In this document: in pieces, positions 45,648-53,685 of the stretch | Layout: every line of letters starts with the position of its first letter | Position numbering within the stretch: position 1 is the stretch's first letter | The notes under the pieces: generated by a model | Told to the model about the DNA's origin: nothing | The model's input: only the letters and a program-made list of their open reading frames with translations | Database searches by the model: none | Program-made: the position numbers and the translations under genes | From: Pseudoflavonifractor sp. Marseille-P3106 | GTDB taxonomy: Bacteria; Bacillota; Clostridia; Oscillospirales; Oscillospiraceae | DNA: 64,000 nucleotides | Assembly (NCBI GenBank): GCA_900169975.1 | Contig: LT827122.1 | Location: 124,001-188,000, forward strand | Direction of reading: 5' to 3'

Positions 45648-47636
45648 TCACGAAATATCGGCCAGCTCTAAAAACTTATAGCCGTTTTCGGCGATGTGGT
45701 CCTTCCGGCCCTGGAGGTTGTCCCCCAGCAGCAGGTCGAACATCCGGGCCGTGGCCTCCATATCCTCGGGCATGACCTTGATGAGGCGGCGGGTGGCCGG
45801 ATTCATGGTGGTCAGCCACATCATCTCCGGCTCGTTCTCGCCCAGGCCCTTGGAGCGCTGGATGGAGATCTTTTTGTCCCTGCCGATCTCCTCCACGATG
45901 TCGTCCTTCTCCTTGTTGGAGTAGGCAAACCAGGTCTTTTCCTTGTATCCGATCTCATAGAGGGGAGATTCCGCGATGTAAACGTATCCCCGGCGGATGA
46001 GGGTGGGAGTGAGCCGCCAGAGCATGGTGAGGATGAGGGTGCGGATCTGGTAGCCGTCCACGTCGGCGTCGGTACAGATGACCACTTTGTTCCACCGCAG
46101 GTTCATCAGGTCGAAGGAGGCCAGATCCCTGGCCCGCTTGTCGCTGACCTCCACCCCGCAGCCCAGCACCTTCAGAAGGTCGGTGATGATCTCCGACTTG
46201 AAGATCTTGCCGTAGTCGGCCTTGAGGCAGTTCAAAATTTTGCCCCGCACGGGCATGATGCCCTGAAACTCCGCGTCCCGGGAGAGCTTGACGCTGCCCA
46301 GGGCGGAGTCGCCCTCCACGATGTAGAGCTCCCGGCGCTCAGCGTCCCGGGTGCGGCAGTCCACAAATTTCTGCACCCGGTTGGACAGGTCCATGGCCCC
46401 CGTGAGCTTCTTTTTGATGTTCAGCCGGGCCTTTTCGGCAGATTCCCGGCTCCTCTTGTTGATGAGCACCTGCTCGGCGATCTTTTCGGCGTCGAAGGGG
46501 TTTTCGATGAAGTAGACCTGCATCTGCTCCTTCAGGAAGTCGGTCATGGCCTCCTGAACGAACTTGTTGTTGATGGCCTTCTTGGTCTGGTTTTCATAGG
46601 AGGTCTGTGTGGAGAAGTTGTTGGAGACCATCACCAGACAGTCGGAAATGTCGTTCCAGGTGACCTTGCTCTCGCTCTTCTGATACTTCCCCTGCTGACG
46701 GAGATAGCCGTCGATGGCCGAGACGAAAGCGGACTTGGCCGCCTTCTCCGGGCTTCCGCCGTGCTCGAGCCAGGAGGAATTGTGATAATACTCAATGGTA
46801 TTCACCGTGTTGGAAAAACAGAAGGACACCGAGAGTTTGACCTTGTATTCCGGCTTGTCCTCCCGGTCCCGGCCCCGCCGCTCGGTCTGCCAGAACACCG
46901 GCTGGGTGAGGGTGTTTTCCCCCGCCAGTTCCTTTACATAGTCCTGAATGCCGTTTTCATAGAGAAAATCGGTGGTCTCGAATTTGCCCGGGGCGGTCTC
47001 GTTGAAAAACCGGAAGGTGACCCCGGCATTGACCACCGCCTGGCGCTTCATCACGTCGGTGAAGTAGTCTGTCGGGATATCGATGTCAGTGAACACGTCC
47101 AGGTCGGGCCGCCAGCGGATGGTGGTGCCCGTCTTTTTCCCCTGGTCGGCGGGCTCGTCCCGGAGCCCGCCCACGTTCTCGCCCTTTTCAAAGCGGAGGG
47201 AGTACTTCCTGCCGTCCCGGCGGACGGTGACGTCCATATACTCGCTGGCGTACTGGGTGGCGCAGGAGCCCAGACCGTTGAGGCCCAGGGCGTATTCGTA
47301 GTTGTCCTTCCCCCCGCCGTACTTGCCGCCGGCGTAGAGCTCGCAGAACACCAGCTCCCAGTTGTATTTCTGCTCCTTCTCGTTCCAGTCCACGGGGCAG
47401 CCCCGGCCCTGGTCGGCCACTTCGATGGACTTGTCCAGGAAGCGCCGGACGGTGATGAGACTGCCGTGGCCCTCCTTGGCCTCGTCGATGGCGTTGGAGA
47501 GGATCTCAAAGACGGCGTGCTCGCAGCCGTCCAGTCCGTCGGAGCCGAAGATGACCCCCGGGCGCTTCCGGACCCGGTCCGCCCCCTTCAGCGAAGAGAT
47601 GGAGGTATTGTCGTATTGCGGTTTGACCCTTGCCAT
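45648..47636 (-). CDS. parE: Topoisomerase IV subunit B (ParE type)
   Basis: 662 aa. GHKL ATPase domain with ILSNAIDEAKEG, VADQGRGCPVDW and ALGLNGLGSCATQYASEYMD, transducer domain, then a Toprim domain with IVEGDSALGSVKLSRD and ICTDADVDGYQIRT. It supplies ATP-driven gating to ParC. The lid motif GLNGLGSCATQ differs from the common GLHGVGASVVN, and EGDSALG replaces EGDSAGG, so this is a divergent clade seen with the ParC variant here. Its gene is about 5.5 kb upstream of parC on the same strand. ATG at 47636, GAGG upstream. Confidence 0.9.
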   Translation of the reverse strand: MARVKPQYDNTSISSLKGADRVRKRPGVIFGSDGLDGCEHAVFEILSNAIDEAKEGHGSLITVRRFLDKSIEVADQGRGCPVDWNEKEQKYNWELVFCELYAGGKYGGGKDNYEYALGLNGLGSCATQYASEYMDVTVRRDGRKYSLRFEKGENVGGLRDEPADQGKKTGTTIRWRPDLDVFTDIDIPTDYFTDVMKRQAVVNAGVTFRFFNETAPGKFETTDFLYENGIQDYVKELAGENTLTQPVFWQTERRGRDREDKPEYKVKLSVSFCFSNTVNTIEYYHNSSWLEHGGSPEKAAKSAFVSAIDGYLRQQGKYQKSESKVTWNDISDCLVMVSNNFSTQTSYENQTKKAINNKFVQEAMTDFLKEQMQVYFIENPFDAEKIAEQVLINKRSRESAEKARLNIKKKLTGAMDLSNRVQKFVDCRTRDAERRELYIVEGDSALGSVKLSRDAEFQGIMPVRGKILNCLKADYGKIFKSEIITDLLKVLGCGVEVSDKRARDLASFDLMNLRWNKVVICTDADVDGYQIRTLILTMLWRLTPTLIRRGYVYIAESPLYEIGYKEKTWFAYSNKEKDDIVEEIGRDKKISIQRSKGLGENEPEMMWLTTMNPATRRLIKVMPEDMEATARMFDLLLGDNLQGRKDHIAENGYKFLELADIS

Positions 47637-47781
47637 TCCAGTTCCTCCACAGTATAATTGATAAGAAATGTCCGCTTGGACAATTTAGATAATATTACAA
47701 GTTAGTATTATAGCACAGATGAATCAACTACGTCAAACGGAAGCGGAATTCCTCCGCTTTCGCCCGGAAAGGAAGATTTTT
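47637..47781. other. Divergent AT-rich promoter region parE/aminopeptidase
   Basis: Contains several TATACT/TATTAT-like hexamers on both strands, an imperfect inverted repeat with TGTCC-GCTT-GGACA, and an AAGCGGA/TCCGCTT hairpin just before the aminopeptidase ribosome site. No single promoter pair has both a good -35 and spacing, so start sites are not assigned. Confidence 0.4.
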
Positions 47782-49032
47782 ATGCCGAAACAGGAAATTC
47801 TGCAAAATTACGCCCGGCTGCTGGTCCGCACGGGCTGCGCCCTGAAGCCGGGGCAGGAGCTGCTCCTCACCGCTCCGGTGGAGGCCGCTCCCTTTGCCCG
47901 CCTGGTGGCTGAGGAGGCCTGGGCGGCCGGGGCGGGAGACGTGATCGTGGAGTGGGCCGACCAGCCGGTGAGCCGCCTGCGCTATCTCCACGCCCCTCTG
48001 TCCTCCTTTGAGTCCGTCCCGGAATGGAAGCGCGCCCTCCTCAACGGCGCGGCGGGGCGGGGGGCCGCCATCCTCACCCTGGACGGGGACGACCCCGACG
48101 GCATGGCGGGTATCGATCCCGCCCGGTTCACCGCCTGGTCCCGCGCCTCCCACCGGGACTGCAAGGCCTTTTACGACGGCATGGATCTGGGCCGCAACGT
48201 CTGGTGCATTGCGGGCGTGTCCACCCCTGCCTGGGCCAAAAAGGTCTTCCCCGGCTGTTCGGAGTCCGAGGCCGTGGAGAAGCTGTGGGACGCCATCCTC
48301 TACACCGCCCGGGCCGACGGGGCCGACCCGGCGGCGGCCTGGGCCGACCACTCCGCCGCCTTCCAGGCCCGGATCAAGCTGCTCAACGAGAAGCAGTTCG
48401 ACGCCCTGCGGTACACCTCCTCCAACGGCACCGACTTCACCGTGGGGATGAATCCCGGCCATATCTGGGCGGGCGGGGGTGCGGAGACGGTGGACGGCAC
48501 CTGGTTTTTCCCCAACATGCCCACCGAGGAGATCTTCACCTCCCCCCACCGGGACCGGGCCGACGGCGTGGTCCACTCGGCCCTTCCCCTCAACTACCGG
48601 GGCGGGATGATCGCGGACTTCTGGATCAAATTCGAGGGGGGCGTGGCCGTGGACTGCGGCGCGAAAACCGGGCTGGACCGTCTGAAGAGCATCCTGGACA
48701 CCGACGAGGGGGGCCGTCACCTGGGCGAGGTGGCCCTGGTGCCCCACGCCTCCCCCATCGCCCAGAGCGGCATCCTCTTCTACTCCACCCTCTACGATGA
48801 GAACGCCGCCTGCCACCTGGCGCTGGGCAAGGGTTTCCCCGAGTGCGTGGAGGGTGGTCTGGAGATGGACGAGACGGCCCTCGCCGCCCACCACATCAAT
48901 CTCTCCGCCACCCATGTGGACTTTATGATCGGCACCGCCGACCTCACCATCACCGGCATCGCCGCCGACGGCAGCGAGACGCCGGTGTTCCAAAACGGCA
49001 ACTGGGCGGGAGCGTTCGCCGGAGACCTGTAA
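47782..49032 (+). CDS. Aminopeptidase, family M29
   Basis: 416 aa metallopeptidase of the AmpS/PepS/aminopeptidase T group, which trims N-terminal residues with two cobalt or zinc ions. N-terminal NYARLLVRTGCALKPGQELL, the PTEEIFTSPHRDRADG motif carrying a metal-binding Glu, and the C-terminal NAACHLALGKGF and HHINLSATHVDFMIGTADL with metal-binding His and Asp are characteristic. Cytoplasmic, no signal. The ATG at 47782 has GGAAAGGAAG upstream; an ATG at 47719 begins before family-like sequence and is rejected. Single gene. Confidence 0.93.
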   Translation: MPKQEILQNYARLLVRTGCALKPGQELLLTAPVEAAPFARLVAEEAWAAGAGDVIVEWADQPVSRLRYLHAPLSSFESVPEWKRALLNGAAGRGAAILTLDGDDPDGMAGIDPARFTAWSRASHRDCKAFYDGMDLGRNVWCIAGVSTPAWAKKVFPGCSESEAVEKLWDAILYTARADGADPAAAWADHSAAFQARIKLLNEKQFDALRYTSSNGTDFTVGMNPGHIWAGGGAETVDGTWFFPNMPTEEIFTSPHRDRADGVVHSALPLNYRGGMIADFWIKFEGGVAVDCGAKTGLDRLKSILDTDEGGRHLGEVALVPHASPIAQSGILFYSTLYDENAACHLALGKGFPECVEGGLEMDETALAAHHINLSATHVDFMIGTADLTITGIAADGSETPVFQNGNWAGAFAGDL

Positions 49033-49131
49033 CGCCCCCCTTTCTTTCGCCAAAGGGCCCAGTGGAACGGGGAGAAAACCCTCCGGTTTTGGACAGGTCC
49101 ACAGAATAAAGGAAGCCCCCCTCCCCCCGCC

Positions 49132-49160
49132 TTGACATCCCTTTTTCCCAATGATACCCT
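49132..49160 (+). promoter_or_regulatory. Promoter of the FNT channel gene
   Basis: TTGACA at 49132-49137, 17-nt spacer, TACCCT at 49155-49160. The weak -10 is part of the operator-like palindrome, as in regulated promoters. The resulting start near 49167 lies before GTG 49195 and after ATG 49162, supporting the GTG as start codon. Confidence 0.6.
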
Positions 49161-49170
49161 TATGGGTATC
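49153..49170. promoter_or_regulatory. GATACCC-TTAT-GGGTATC palindrome, CsoR/CstR-like operator
   Basis: Perfect 7-bp inverted repeat with a 4-nt centre overlapping the -10 box. The TACCC...GGGTA form is the one described for CsoR-family repressors of copper (CsoR) and persulfide (CstR), recalled from the literature. No such repressor gene is in the window. Confidence 0.5.
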
Positions 49171-49194
49171 TTTTGTCGAGAAAGGGTGGTTCTT

Positions 49195-50007
49195 GTGCTC
49201 TCTCCCTCGGAATTTGTGGACAGCTATGCGGCCATTGGCGCGCGCAAGACCCAAACTCCCGCGCTTCGTCTGCTCCTGCTGGGGGCTTTGGCGGGGCTCT
49301 TTATCGCGCTGGGCGGTGCGGTGACCAACACAGCGGCCCACACCATCGCCAACGTCTCCGCGGCCCGGATCATCTGTGGATTTCTCTTTCCGTTCGGGCT
49401 CATCATGGTCATCCTCACCGGCGCGGAGCTGTTCACCGGGAACTGCCTGATCTCCATCTCGGTCCTGGAGCGGAAAGCCTCCCCGGGCGGGATGCTCCGC
49501 AGCTGGGGTCTGGTCTATCTGGGGAATTTCGGGGGAGCGCTGGCTCTGGCTGCCGCCTGCGCCTTCTGCGGACAGCTGGATTATTCCGGGGGCGCTCTGG
49601 CGGTATACACCGTCAAGACGGCGGCGGCCAAGTGTGCTCTTCCCTGTGGAAACGCCGTGGTGCTGGGCGTTCTCTGCAACATTCTGGTCTGCGCGGGGGT
49701 GATGTGCTCCCTGTGCGCCAAGGACGTGTCCGGCCGGGCGGTGGGGGCCTTTGTGCCGGTGTGCGTGTTCGTCCTCTGCGGCTTTGAGCACTGCGTGGCC
49801 AATATGTATTACGTCCCGGCGGGGATCTTCGCGATCTCCGTCCCCCGCTACGCCCGGCTGACGCTGGAGGCGGGGGTGGACGTCTCTGCTCTTACCTGGG
49901 GCAGCTTCCTCCTGCACAACCTCCTGCCGGTGACTCTGGGCAACATTCTGGGCGGTGCGGGACTGGGGGCCCTTCTGTGGGCCTGTCACGGAAAACGCGC
50001 CTCATGA
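49195..50007 (+). CDS. Formate/nitrite transporter family channel
   Basis: 270 aa, six membrane helices in two pseudo-repeats. FNT signatures: LTGAELFTGNCLISIS and VCVFVLCGFEHCVANMYYVP with the conserved central His, plus AKCALPCGNAVVLGVLCN, a re-entrant loop motif. Family members conduct formate, nitrite, lactate or hydrosulfide anions. The CsoR/CstR-like operator makes hydrosulfide (HSC-type) export the most attractive option here, but selectivity residues alone do not prove it. The GTG at 49195 has AAGGGTGG upstream and fits the predicted start of transcription. Ends with a terminator hairpin. Confidence 0.88.
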   Translation: MLSPSEFVDSYAAIGARKTQTPALRLLLLGALAGLFIALGGAVTNTAAHTIANVSAARIICGFLFPFGLIMVILTGAELFTGNCLISISVLERKASPGGMLRSWGLVYLGNFGGALALAAACAFCGQLDYSGGALAVYTVKTAAAKCALPCGNAVVLGVLCNILVCAGVMCSLCAKDVSGRAVGAFVPVCVFVLCGFEHCVANMYYVPAGIFAISVPRYARLTLEAGVDVSALTWGSFLLHNLLPVTLGNILGGAGLGALLWACHGKRAS

Positions 50008-50071
50008 CCGCACGTCTGACCACCTCCCAAAAACGGAGTGCTTTGCAAGCCTCAGCCTAATAAAGATATTT

Positions 50072-50115
50072 CGAAAGGCGGCAGCTGTGATGGTTTTCAT
50101 AGCTGCCGCCTTTCG
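50072..50115 (+). terminator. Hairpin after the FNT gene
   Basis: Perfect 15-bp stem (50072-50086, 50101-50115) with a 14-nt loop; the T-run is interrupted (TTTCGTCCTTT), so efficiency is uncertain. Confidence 0.65.
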
Positions 50116-50293
50116 TCCTTTGAGGGTTTTGGATCCCACCCGGCAAGGTTGTTATACGATGACGTATCTCGTCACGGCCCGGCTGTGGTGGTAACCACTA
50201 TTTCCTGCCGTTATAATGAAATTGATATGAGGTTTTGGGCATAGAGAAGAATGACTGAACTCTGATCTTTCATAAGATTATGCGCATAACACG
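50116..50293. other. Non-coding stretch, nothing recognised
   Basis: About 180 bases, more AT-rich than the genes, with a short GTGGT-A-ACCAC palindrome around 50188 and a TTATAAT hexamer near 50211. No gene, RNA or known element can be supported. With the neighbouring broken gene it may be deletion scar sequence. Confidence 0.4.
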
Positions 50294-50335
50294 AAATCAG
50301 GGCATCACCGTTCAAAAACGGTGATGCCCTGATTT
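50294..50335. repeat. Perfect 19-bp stem-loop
   Basis: Arms 50294-50312 and 50317-50335 are exact reverse complements with a CAAA loop. No T-run follows on either strand (TTTCG on minus, TTTGAG on plus). It could terminate the coaX transcript or be one end of a lost mobile element. Confidence 0.7.
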
Positions 50336-50397
50336 GAGACTGTCGAAAACGTGACGAAGCCGCTTTCTCGGGCGGGATACAGCCCATCGCGGCAGAA

Positions 50398-50598
50398 AGA
50401 CCATGCTGAAGGCAACCGTGTATACCCCCATGGGGACGGGGTGAGCACGAAGGAGACGCCGGAGATGGGAGATGCGCCCAGACCGGCCCGGGTGATAAAA
50501 GCGATCCCGGTCGCCGCCCAAAATACGCCGGTCAAAAAACAGAGCAGGCGGATCCGCCCGCTCTGTTTGAATACGCCGTCAGACAGCGTCTCTTCCAT
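50398..50598 (-). pseudogene. Remnant of a YczE/YitT-like (DUF6198) membrane protein
   Basis: The first frame gives RIRLLCFLTGVFWAATGIAF then ITRAGLGASPISGVSFVLT, the N-terminal helix and GASPIS motif of YczE-like proteins. After that the family sequence continues in another frame (GVYTVAFSMVFL), so a frameshift lies near 50440, and family-like sequence stops near 50398. About 65 of the usual 200 residues remain. It starts inside the 3' end of coaX. It may be a decayed gene or a deletion junction. Confidence 0.6.
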
Positions 50599-51355
50599 TT
50601 TTCCGAGCCCGATCGTACAAATACCGCAGTCCCTTCAAAAGCAGATGCTCGTCATATTGAAGCGGTCTGCGGCAGTGGGGGCAGACCAGGCGGCTCAGAC
50701 CGCCGGTGACCACGGCGGTGACCGGACGCCCCAAATGTTCCTCAATCCGCGCGGACAGCCCGTCGATCTGCGCCGCCGTTCCAAAGACGGCCCCGCTCAG
50801 CATGCAGGAGACGGCGTCCGTTCCCAGCAGCGCCCGGGGAGGCTCCAGCCGGATCTTCGGCAGCTGGGACGCCTGAGCGGTGAGCGCGTTGACCGAGGAC
50901 TGCACGCCGGGCAAAATCATACCGCCCAGAAAGCGTCCTTCCCCGTCCAGAACGGACAGGGTGGTGGCCGTGCCCAGGTCAAAGACGGCCAGCGGCGGCT
51001 GGTACTGCGCGAGGGCCGCGACGGCATCCGCCACACGGTCGTTGCCCAGACCCTTCCGGTCGTAGCCCACCAGCACCAGGCCGTCGTCCAGATCGGGGCA
51101 GACTGTCAGGACACGCCGGCCCGTCAGGGAGGCGAGGGCAGGCTCGATCCGCGCGGTAAGCTCGGGAGCCACCGAGGAGAGGATGCAGCCCTCCGGCTCG
51201 CCGCAGCCGTCCAGCAGGTTCTCCATCTCCCGGTGCCACCTGATGCCGTCCCAGTCGCGGCGGCTGGGCAGCCGCCGGACAAACACCGGCTCCTTCCCGG
51301 CATCAAAGCCGCCCAGCACCACGTTGGAATTTCCGATATCAACGGCGAGGATCAT
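50579..51355 (-). CDS. coaX: Type III pantothenate kinase
   Basis: 258 aa ASKHA-fold kinase making 4'-phosphopantothenate, the first step from pantothenate to CoA. Phosphate loops LAVDIGNSNVVLGGFD and FDLGTATTLSVLDGEG, and the GGMILPGVQSSVNAL substrate region are typical of CoaX. The frame is open upstream through the transporter gene, but the ATG at 51355 lies 2 nt after its stop and begins with the family motif. Located with an ECF S-component and coaBC, giving a CoA supply cluster. Confidence 0.95.
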   Translation of the reverse strand: MILAVDIGNSNVVLGGFDAGKEPVFVRRLPSRRDWDGIRWHREMENLLDGCGEPEGCILSSVAPELTARIEPALASLTGRRVLTVCPDLDDGLVLVGYDRKGLGNDRVADAVAALAQYQPPLAVFDLGTATTLSVLDGEGRFLGGMILPGVQSSVNALTAQASQLPKIRLEPPRALLGTDAVSCMLSGAVFGTAAQIDGLSARIEEHLGRPVTAVVTGGLSRLVCPHCRRPLQYDEHLLLKGLRYLYDRARKNGRDAV

Positions 51356-51357
51356 GC

Positions 51358-52038
51358 TCAGACCTCGGCCCCCGCGCTGGGGCTCTTTCCGCCCAGCTTC
51401 AGGACCTGGGCCAGGGGCATGCACACGGCGGGAGTGATGACGGCCGCCACAACGGCCTCGGGCAGGCCGTTGGCCCCCACGATACCCAGGATCACGCCGA
51501 GCACGGCGTCCACGGGAATGCCCTTCATCACGGCATAGGCCTGGCGAAACACCAGGAAGATCAATCCCATGACCAGAATGGTATTGGTAAAGGCTCCGGC
51601 CACAGCGGCAAAAGCCATCCCGGAGGCCCGGCCCGCGGCGCTCTTCGATCCGAAGAGCTGCTTTGCCCCCTGGAACACCAGCCAGGGCGTCACCCCCACC
51701 AGAATGCGGGGCACAAAACAGATGACCAGCGCCCATGGGCTCCCATGGTCCAGGCCGGGGACCGGGATGAAGGGCGAGAAGGCGAAGGAAAGGGCGCTGG
51801 GGACCATCGTGTTTTTGAGGATGCTGGTCAGCCCGAACACAAAGCCGAGGAACGCACCCTTTTTAGGTCCCAGCAGGATCGAGCCGATGATAACGGGCAC
51901 GTGAAGGATGGTGGCCTTGATCAGCGGCAGGTCGATCAGGCCGATGGGGGTAAACGCCAAGAGAAAGAGGATGCCGGAGAACATGGCGAGCAGCACCAGT
52001 TCACGGGTCTGGCTGCTCCGGTTGCGCGCGTGGTTCAT
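51358..52038 (-). CDS. ECF transporter S component, probably for pantothenate
   Basis: 226 aa, six membrane helices; the N-terminal RELVLLAMFSGILFLLAFTP and LPLIKATILHVPVIIGSILL with the following GFVFGLTSIL pattern match ECF substrate-binding subunits. These bind a vitamin and share energising ATPases encoded elsewhere. Direct linkage to coaX (2-nt gap) points to pantothenate (PanT) but specificity is inferred from context only. ATG at 52038 has AGGAGG; the upstream open frame to 52257 covers the leader. Confidence 0.88.
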   Translation of the reverse strand: MNHARNRSSQTRELVLLAMFSGILFLLAFTPIGLIDLPLIKATILHVPVIIGSILLGPKKGAFLGFVFGLTSILKNTMVPSALSFAFSPFIPVPGLDHGSPWALVICFVPRILVGVTPWLVFQGAKQLFGSKSAAGRASGMAFAAVAGAFTNTILVMGLIFLVFRQAYAVMKGIPVDAVLGVILGIVGANGLPEAVVAAVITPAVCMPLAQVLKLGGKSPSAGAEV

Positions 52039-52212
52039 TTTTACTACCTCCTGCTGCCGTTCCCTCTGGGGGATACAGCGCATATTTGAGAGCGAGGCGC
52101 AAACGCCGCGGGGCTCCGCGGGTTTTCCCATCGCTCCGGGCGGCCGGACGTCGGCTTCACCGGGGGCCTGCCGTCCCGAACGGGTACAGCGGCTCCCAAG
52201 CCGGCCTGACCA
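52039..52212 (-). promoter_or_regulatory. Long GC-rich leader of the S-component/coaX transcript
   Basis: About 173 nt separate the predicted start of transcription from the ATG. The minus strand can form several GC hairpins (for example CCGCGG-AGCC-CCGCGG-like pairing near 52110 and GTACCCGTTCGGGAC near 52180). Vitamin uptake genes often carry riboswitches; I cannot match a known class, so this is only a candidate. Confidence 0.35.
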
Positions 52213-52218
52213 AACCAC

Positions 52219-52247
52219 ATTATATAAAAAGCGGATTGGAAGTGCAA
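52219..52247 (-). promoter_or_regulatory. Promoter of the S-component/coaX operon
   Basis: TTGCAC (52247-52242), 17-nt spacer, TATAAT (52224-52219) on the minus strand. Confidence 0.6.
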
Positions 52248-52265
52248 GCCATAACACGGAACTTA

Positions 52266-52294
52266 TTTACTTCCCGGCGCTTTTTTGTTATACT
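52266..52294 (+). promoter_or_regulatory. Promoter of coaBC
   Basis: TTTACT (52266-52271), 17-nt spacer, TATACT (52289-52294) with an extended TG element; divergent from the operon promoter with 18 nt between the -35 boxes. Confidence 0.6.
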
Positions 52295-52331
52295 CTATTC
52301 GACAAAGCTGCGGAAAACGGAGTGGATCATC

Positions 52332-53537
52332 ATGTTGAGCGGAAAAACCGTACTATTGGGAGTAACGGGCGGGATCGCCTGCTACAAGGCGGCGGAGCTG
52401 GCCTCCGCCCTGGTCAAGCAGCACTGCAAGGTCCGTGTGCTCATGACAAAGAACGCCACGGAGTTCATTGCGCCCCTGACCTTTGAATCTCTCACGGGCA
52501 ATCCGGTGGCGGTGGATACCTTTGACCGGGACCGGCCGTGGGAAATCGAGCACATCGCGCTGGCCGACCAGGCAGATCTGGTGCTCATCGCTCCCGCCAC
52601 CGCCAATGTTCTGGCCAAGCTGGCCCACGGGCTGGCCGATGATATGCTGACCACCACGGTGCTGGCCTGCGACTGCCCCAAACTCGCCGCGCCGGCCATG
52701 AACACCAGAATGTACGAAAATGCGGTAACGCAGGACAATCTGGATGCGCTCCGGAGATACGGATGGGAGATCATCGAACCTGTCAGCGGACGGCTGGCCT
52801 GCGGCGCGACGGGCAAGGGCAAACTGCCCGACCCCGAGCGGCTGCTGGAAGCCGTTCTCCACGCGCTTACCCATCGGAAGGATATGACCGGCCTGAAGGT
52901 ACTGGTGACCGCAGGCCCCACCCGGGAGGCCCTGGACCCGGTGCGGTACCTCACCAACCTCTCCACCGGGCGGATGGGCTATGCCGTGGCCCGTGCCGCC
53001 GCCGCCCGCGGGGCGGATGTAACCCTGGTCACCGGCCCCACGGAGCTGCCCCGGCCGCCCTATATGGCGGAGGTGGTGGAGGTGACTTCTGCCCGCCAGA
53101 TGTTTGAGGCGGTCACTGCCCGCAGCGCAGAGATGGACCTGATCGTCAAGGCCGCTGCCGTGGCGGACTACCGCCCGGCGACCGTGGCGGAGAACAAGAT
53201 CAAAAAGACGCGGTCCGGGACGGACCTGTCCCTTCCTCTGGAGCGGACGGACGATATTCTGGCCTGGCTGGGGGCACACAAGCGGGACGGGCAGGTGCTG
53301 TGCGGGTTCTCCATGGAGACGGCGGACCTGCTGGAGCACTCCCGGGAGAAGCTGGAGAAAAAGCGGGTGGATCTGATCGCCGCCAACAACCTCAGGGAGG
53401 AGGGCGCAGGGTTTGGAACCTCCACCAACCTGCTCACGTTTCTCACCGCGGATGCGGTCATCCCTCTCCCCCTGATGTCCAAAACCGAGGCTGCCCATCA
53501 GCTGCTGGACGAGCTGCTGCGGCTGATGGGTATGTAA
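52332..53537 (+). CDS. coaBC: Bifunctional phosphopantothenoylcysteine synthetase/decarboxylase
   Basis: 401 aa. The N-terminal flavoprotein CoaC (LGVTGGIACYKAAELASALV, then APAMNTRMYEN and the lid with ACGATGKGKL) removes CO2 from phosphopantothenoylcysteine; the C-terminal CoaB (VTAGPTREALDPVRYLTNLS, KAAAVADYRP, NKIKK) joins cysteine to phosphopantothenate. These are steps two and three of CoA synthesis after CoaX. ATG at 52332 has a GGAG site; longer frames upstream are promoter sequence. Single gene with its own terminator. Confidence 0.97.
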   Translation: MLSGKTVLLGVTGGIACYKAAELASALVKQHCKVRVLMTKNATEFIAPLTFESLTGNPVAVDTFDRDRPWEIEHIALADQADLVLIAPATANVLAKLAHGLADDMLTTTVLACDCPKLAAPAMNTRMYENAVTQDNLDALRRYGWEIIEPVSGRLACGATGKGKLPDPERLLEAVLHALTHRKDMTGLKVLVTAGPTREALDPVRYLTNLSTGRMGYAVARAAAARGADVTLVTGPTELPRPPYMAEVVEVTSARQMFEAVTARSAEMDLIVKAAAVADYRPATVAENKIKKTRSGTDLSLPLERTDDILAWLGAHKRDGQVLCGFSMETADLLEHSREKLEKKRVDLIAANNLREEGAGFGTSTNLLTFLTADAVIPLPLMSKTEAAHQLLDELLRLMGM

Positions 53538-53559
53538 TCTGGAGATCCTTTCAAACACG

Positions 53560-53607
53560 GAAAAAGCCCGCGGGACATCTTAAAAGATGTCCCGCGGGCT
53601 TTTTCCT
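53560..53607. terminator. Bidirectional terminator between coaBC and queH
   Basis: Perfect 23-bp inverted repeat with A5/T5 at its ends, serving both convergent genes. Confidence 0.92.
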
Positions 53608-53685
53608 TTCGGCATCCCCCAAACGATGGAAACACACGCTGTCTCCAGTACCTGTCTGCCTCCGACGGGCCAACAGAGACGGCCT

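Noticed and set aside
37846-47636. Assignment of the two topoisomerase genes as gyrA/gyrB
   Set aside because: No GyrA box in the short C-terminal domain and the pair is not near dnaN/recF; ParC/ParE fits better, though the names are by inference.
47728-49989. Minus-strand frame of 753 codons opposite the aminopeptidase and FNT genes
   Set aside because: Spans a promoter and operator region and both real genes in antisense; Gly/His/Arg-rich without motifs.
50072-50335. Possible insertion sequence bounded by two hairpins
   Set aside because: The two hairpins differ in sequence, no transposase remnant or target duplication is visible between them.
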